A DNA stretch of 64,000 nt from an uncultured Gammaproteobacteria bacterium (lineage in GTDB: Bacteria; Pseudomonadota; Gammaproteobacteria; Eutrophobiales; Eutrophobiaceae), in assembly GCA_958295485.1 (NCBI GenBank), contig OY282354.1, positions 1,736,001-1,800,000 on the forward strand. The letters run 5' to 3'. This document shows, in pieces, positions 60,567 through 64,000 of the stretch. A program made the position numbers and the translations under genes. Position 1 is the first letter of the stretch. Each line of letters opens with the position of its first letter. The notes beneath the pieces were generated by a model. It had not been told where the DNA came from. It did not search any database and worked only from the letters and a program-made list of their open reading frames with translations.

Positions 60567-60640
60567 TGGCTGGGGGCAGAGGATTCGAACCTCTACTGGC
60601 GGAGTCAGAGTCCGCTGTCCTGCCGTTAGACGAGCCCCCA
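60567..60640 (-). tRNA. tRNA-Gln (anticodon CTG)
   Basis: On the minus strand the sequence begins TGGGGGCTCGTCTAACGG and ends TGCCCCCAGCCA. The acceptor stem pairs, the anticodon stem-loop GCGGA-CTCTGAC-TCCGC gives anticodon CTG, and the T loop contains GGTTCGAATCC. CCA is encoded. Start, end and Gln identity elements (T at position 1) agree. Confidence 0.95.
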
Positions 60641-60799
60641 ATGCACAAGAGCGCGGTTCCCGCCTTTTTCATCGCCGGGATAGGGATCATTGTATTATAA
60701 TCGGGAAAAATTTACTTGATTTATCCCCCGGAGTTGTAAACCCGGTCGAACAAGCCGCCCATGACAGGCGGCGACAATCCTTGCCATTGATGCCTGATA

Positions 60800-61459
60800 A
60801 TGCTCGATAAAAAGAAAATAGCGGTTTTAGGTGGTACTGGTAATCTCGGTTATGCCTTGGCTTGGCGTTGGGCGCGGGCCGGTCATGACGTGAGCATCGG
60901 CTCCCGGGTGGAAGACAGGGCGCGAAATGCGGCGGCTGAACTCAATAAACGGCTTGGCGGCGAGTTGATTAAAGGCGCTGATAACCCCGGCGCGACAAAA
61001 AATGCGGAGGTTGTCGTGTTGACCGTTCCCTTTGCCGCCCATGGAGCTACGTTGGAAAGCATCAAACCAAGCTTGTCCGGCCAGGTCCTGATCGATGCCA
61101 CCGTGCCGCTCATGCCGCCCAAGGTGACCGTGGTGCAGTTGCCCCCGGAGGGGAGCGCCGCGATCATCACCCGTAACACCGTGGGGGACCGGGCGCGGGT
61201 AGCGGCGGCGTTTCATAATGTGGCCGCCGATTTATTGGAGCAAGACGTTAAGATAGACTGCGATGTATTAGTGACCAGTGATGACGTGGAGACCCGGAAG
61301 GAGGTCATGCAATTGGTGGAAGACAGCGGGTGCCGCGCCATCAACGCCGGCAAGTTAGCCAATGCCGCGGCCGCCGAGGCCCTGACCAGCCTCCTTATTC
61401 ACATCAACAAGACTTACAAGACAGGCCATTCCGGTATCCGGATCACGGGAATTGGCTAA
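60800..61459 (+). CDS. NADPH-dependent F420 reductase-like protein
   Basis: A 219-residue protein. The Rossmann motif is VLGGTGNLGYALAWRWARAG near residue 9, followed by SIGSR (NADP-type) and LTVPFAAH. RNTVGDRARVAAAFHNVAAD and the C-terminal AINAGKLANAAAAEALTSLL match NpdG/F420-dependent NADP oxidoreductases, which pass hydride between NADPH and coenzyme F420. The CofC-like gene follows after 33 bases, which supports the F420 link. A more general NADP-binding reductase remains possible. Confidence 0.85.
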   Translation: MLDKKKIAVLGGTGNLGYALAWRWARAGHDVSIGSRVEDRARNAAAELNKRLGGELIKGADNPGATKNAEVVVLTVPFAAHGATLESIKPSLSGQVLIDATVPLMPPKVTVVQLPPEGSAAIITRNTVGDRARVAAAFHNVAADLLEQDVKIDCDVLVTSDDVETRKEVMQLVEDSGCRAINAGKLANAAAAEALTSLLIHINKTYKTGHSGIRITGIG

Positions 61460-61492
61460 CCCCTTCGCCATGTTGAATGAGCGGCCGCCGAA

Positions 61493-62134
61493 GTGTGGGC
61501 GTTACTCCCCGTAAAACATTTAAGCAAGACCAAGCTGCGTCTCTCCGGGGTTCTGACCCGGGCGCAACGCCGGCAACTCAGCTGTTGCATGGTGGAAGAC
61601 ATACTCGACGCCCTGCATACGACCGCCGTGATCGACGGTATCACGGTGATCAGTTGCGATGAAACCGTCATGTCGTTGGCGGCAGCCCGCCAGGCGGAAG
61701 TACTGAACACCGGGGCTGACCACGGTTATGCCGTCGATGTCTCCAGGGGGGTCGAAGCCATCAGCGATAAACTTGTCGATAAAGTTATCATCATCCCCGC
61801 CGACGTGCCTGAACTTGATGCCGCGGATTTAGTTTGCCTTGACCGGGCGCATAAAGCCGGAGTCACTTTATGTCCCGCCGACAATGATGGTGGCACTAAC
61901 GCGTTAGTGTTCACGCCACCGCTTGCCATACGGTTAATGTATGGCGATAGCAGCCTTGATCAATTCCGGAAAGAAGCGAAAAAGAAAAATATCCCCGTAA
62001 CTATCGCGGCTCGTGACAGGTTATCCCGTGATATTGACCGTCCCGACGACCTGCTTGCATTGCAGCGCCAACCCGGCGGTAGCCGGACCTGGCGCTACGT
62101 GAAATCACTGAATGCAGACCTCCTCAGGTCATGA
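61493..62134 (+). CDS. cofC: CofC-like phospholactate/PEP guanylyltransferase
   Basis: A 213-residue nucleotidyltransferase. MWALLPVKHLSKTKLRLSGVL is reduced to the diagnostic LLPVK and SKTKLRL parts of CofC, followed by IIIPADVPEL (metal site) and CPADNDGGTNALVF. CofC/FbiD activates 2-phospholactate or phosphoenolpyruvate for F420 assembly. The start is GTG 61493; an in-frame TGA lies 15 bases upstream. Its 3' end overlaps the convergent amt gene by 11 bases. No cofD, cofE or cofGH is in the window. Confidence 0.87.
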   Translation: MWALLPVKHLSKTKLRLSGVLTRAQRRQLSCCMVEDILDALHTTAVIDGITVISCDETVMSLAAARQAEVLNTGADHGYAVDVSRGVEAISDKLVDKVIIIPADVPELDAADLVCLDRAHKAGVTLCPADNDGGTNALVFTPPLAIRLMYGDSSLDQFRKEAKKKNIPVTIAARDRLSRDIDRPDDLLALQRQPGGSRTWRYVKSLNADLLRS

Positions 62135-63476
62135 GGTCGTCGATCTTCAGCACGTCCGGGTTGGATTCTATCCCTAGTTCCATCAGGTCTTGTCCCAATT
62201 CTTCCATGTCTTCGGAAACCCGTATCCCGATGGTTTTTTTCAAAGCGAACCAGAGAATGCCCGTTGTCCCGCATACAAAGACCCCGACACTCACTACGCC
62301 TATCAGTTGATTGAGAAAAGAAGCTTCGTCGTTAAAAATACCCACTGCCAGGGTGCCCCAAATTCCCGCCACCAAGTGAACCGGTATGGCGCCGACCACG
62401 TCATCAATCTTGAACTTGTCCAATACGGGGATCGACAGGGTCGCCAGGGCGCTGCCTATTGCGCCGATAAAAACGGCATAAATGGGTTGGTCAAATTCGG
62501 GCCCGGCGGTGATGGACACCAAGCCGGCCAGGGCGCCGTTCAGGACCAGCAGGATGTTGACCCGGCCATACAGCCAGCGGCCAAGAAACAGCGCGCAAAT
62601 CACGCCGCTGCAGGCTGCGATATTGGTATTCATGATAATCAGGGACATGCTGGAAATTTCAGCGACGCCGGCCGTGATGAGAACAGAACCGCCATTAAAC
62701 CCGAACCAACCAAGCCAGAGGATGAAGACGCCAAGGGTAACAAGGGGAACACTCGAAGGCAGAAAGGTTCTCACGTGGCCGTCTTCGCCGTACTTGTTGA
62801 GGCGCGGGCCAAGGAAAAAAGCGCCGGTGAGAGCGGCCCAGCCGCCTACGGAGTGAACTACCGTGGAACCGGCAAAGTCCGTAAAACCTATTTCAGCCAA
62901 CCAGCCGCCGCCCCAAATCCAGGCGCCCTGGATGGGATAAATAAAAGCCGTCAGCAGGGCTACTACGATAAAGAAGGGATATAACTTGATCCTCTGCGCC
63001 AGCGAACCGGAGATCACCGAGGCCGTCGTCGCCACGAAGACCATTTGAAAAAATATTGCGGCCATGCTGGAAGTTTCCGTTTTAAGGACTTCGGATAAAT
63101 ACGTCTCCAGCCCCTCATCAATCAGGGAGAATTCTGCCGGGTTCATATTGGCGAGCAGTGTAAAACTGCCGATCCAGGCGCCAACGTCCAAAAACATCAG
63201 GTTATAGCCGATGAGATAAAAGCAGATACAGGCAATGGAATAAATAACGATGTTCTTCAAGCAGATGACCGCGATGCTTTTTGAACTGACCATGCCGCTT
63301 TCCAACATGCAGAAACCGGCCACCATCCACATGACCAGCGCCGCGCAAACGAGAGCGATAAAAGTGTTGAGCACGTAGGCCGTTTCCGGGGAAATCGAGG
63401 CGAATGCCGGCAACGGCAGGAGGCAAGCCAGGACAAACAGGAGAAAACCTGAGGTTGTCAAAGTTCGCAAGCGCAT
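62124..63476 (-). CDS. amt: Ammonium transporter
   Basis: A 450-residue Amt protein. A cleavable leader (about 1-27) is followed by eleven helices. Family segments include FAGSTVVHSVGGWAALTGA (His of the pore), LGWFGFNGGS and GAIPVHLVAGIWGTLAVGIF (second pore His). The C-terminal regulatory tail is short. It conducts ammonium or ammonia through the inner membrane. No glnK is adjacent; instead a STAS gene lies just upstream in the same direction. Confidence 0.95.
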   Translation of the reverse strand: MRLRTLTTSGFLLFVLACLLPLPAFASISPETAYVLNTFIALVCAALVMWMVAGFCMLESGMVSSKSIAVICLKNIVIYSIACICFYLIGYNLMFLDVGAWIGSFTLLANMNPAEFSLIDEGLETYLSEVLKTETSSMAAIFFQMVFVATTASVISGSLAQRIKLYPFFIVVALLTAFIYPIQGAWIWGGGWLAEIGFTDFAGSTVVHSVGGWAALTGAFFLGPRLNKYGEDGHVRTFLPSSVPLVTLGVFILWLGWFGFNGGSVLITAGVAEISSMSLIIMNTNIAACSGVICALFLGRWLYGRVNILLVLNGALAGLVSITAGPEFDQPIYAVFIGAIGSALATLSIPVLDKFKIDDVVGAIPVHLVAGIWGTLAVGIFNDEASFLNQLIGVVSVGVFVCGTTGILWFALKKTIGIRVSEDMEELGQDLMELGIESNPDVLKIDDLMT

Positions 63477-63482
63477 GATCGG

Positions 63483-63827
63483 TTAACCCTTGGATGGATT
63501 CAAGCTCGACTCTAAATCATCATGAATGGATAGTAAATCAACCAGCCCGCTGATTTCAAATATCTTCCTGAGGTTATCATTAAGGGAGCAGATTGAAAAT
63601 GAGCCGGAACTCTTTGCAAGGCTTTTTGAAGCGTAAATGACGACCCTCAGACCGGCGCTGGAAATGTAATTGACTTCGGAAAAATTGACGATCATGTTGC
63701 CGCAGCCTTTTTTAATCTCGTGCATGATTTTTTCATGAACCTGGCCTGAATTGGTTGCATCAATACGGCCTTTCAAGTGCACGATGACAAAGCCGTCTTT
63801 GTTTTCTGTCTGAATGTCTTGCATCAC
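63483..63827 (-). CDS. STAS-domain anti-sigma factor antagonist-like protein
   Basis: A 114-residue single STAS domain: VIVHLKGRIDATNSGQVHEK, then NMIVNFSEVNYISSAGLRVV with the phospho-acceptor Ser in ISSAGL. Such proteins act in partner-switching networks with serine kinases and phosphatases. It is six bases upstream of amt on the same strand and so probably co-transcribed. No kinase or sigma factor is in view. Confidence 0.88.
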   Translation of the reverse strand: MMQDIQTENKDGFVIVHLKGRIDATNSGQVHEKIMHEIKKGCGNMIVNFSEVNYISSAGLRVVIYASKSLAKSSGSFSICSLNDNLRKIFEISGLVDLLSIHDDLESSLNPSKG

Positions 63828-64000
63828 AACCCCTCATAAGCTTCGGTGGAAAGTGGCACGGAGATTTTAACTGATTTGAAATGTACGCGTCTATACCATG
63901 TCCCAATTCAGGCGGGATTATTCCAAAGTCACCGTCAGGGGGGGTGTTTCATCCCCGTTTTTGCCTGTCCCTGCCCGGTGGGCCTGGCCGGCCCTGGAAT

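Noticed and set aside
60496-60690. Minus-strand ORF of 64 codons
   Set aside because: It is the translation of the tRNA-Gln gene and flanks (GGSSNGRTADSDSASRGSNP), a well-known false ORF.
62190-62984. 264-codon plus-strand ORF opposite amt
   Set aside because: Low-complexity antisense translation; the minus strand encodes an intact Amt transporter.

Overview
The window comes from a Gammaproteobacterium. The order yicC (divergent from rph), gmk, rpoZ, spoT, recG is the classical gammaproteobacterial arrangement, and CysB, ZapE, RdgB, HemW, ubiquinone UbiA and a Vibrio-type TonB2 system all fit. I cannot name the genus. Base composition is moderate, with a visibly GC-richer patch at about 11.3-12.7 kb. 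Gene starts include ATG, GTG and TTG.

Layout. 0-7.4 kb: zapE 3' end, an EF-G-like GTPase, a siroheme sulfite/nitrite reductase with its DUF934 partner, an amidase and ssb. 7.6-13.4 kb: uvrA, then a scarred stretch holding a DUF4143 fragment, a transposase-like remnant, an NfeD/SPFH pair, a decapitated antiporter and a structured repeat. 13.4-17.6 kb: a class III cyclase directly followed by a Crp-like regulator, and a phosphotransferase. 17.8-23.1 kb: a six-gene TonB2-type operon (DUF3450, TtpC, ExbB, ExbD, TonB, TPR protein). 23.1-34.1 kb: ETF-ubiquinone oxidoreductase, a secreted metallo-beta-lactamase-fold protein, sulfur genes (TSUP exporter, cysB, cysH, sulfurtransferase), an AlgH-like protein, birA, coaX and ubiA.

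34.1-42.0 kb: an accessory block of about 7.4 kb (TonB-dependent receptor, FabH-like protein lacking the canonical His and Asn, acyl-CoA ligase, alpha/beta hydrolase, and a regulator made of two tandem winged-helix-like units). It is bracketed by two 222-bp direct copies of the recG 3' end that differ at only four positions. 42-48 kb: the recG-spoT-rpoZ-gmk-yicC block. 48-58 kb: conserved neighbours are split by accessory genes. A TumE-type toxin-antitoxin pair lies between yicC and rph. An RND efflux pair plus two genes with PD-(D/E)XK-like motifs lie between rdgB and hemW, with 40-bp direct repeats running into the hemW start. 58-64 kb: a Phd-VapC pair, a nitroreductase, a head-to-head repeat array of about 490 bp, a peroxiredoxin, tRNA-Gln, two coenzyme F420-related genes, an ammonium transporter and a STAS protein.

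How parts may work together: the TonB2 operon could energise the island receptor; the cyclase and Crp-like protein look like a self-contained cyclic nucleotide circuit; cysI-DUF934, cysH, cysB and the exporter together describe assimilatory sulfur metabolism. The strongest candidates for something new are the recG-bracketed island, the two-gene nuclease-like pair beside hemW, and a structured non-coding repeat (copies at 7.47 and 13.0 kb) whose stems show compensatory changes.
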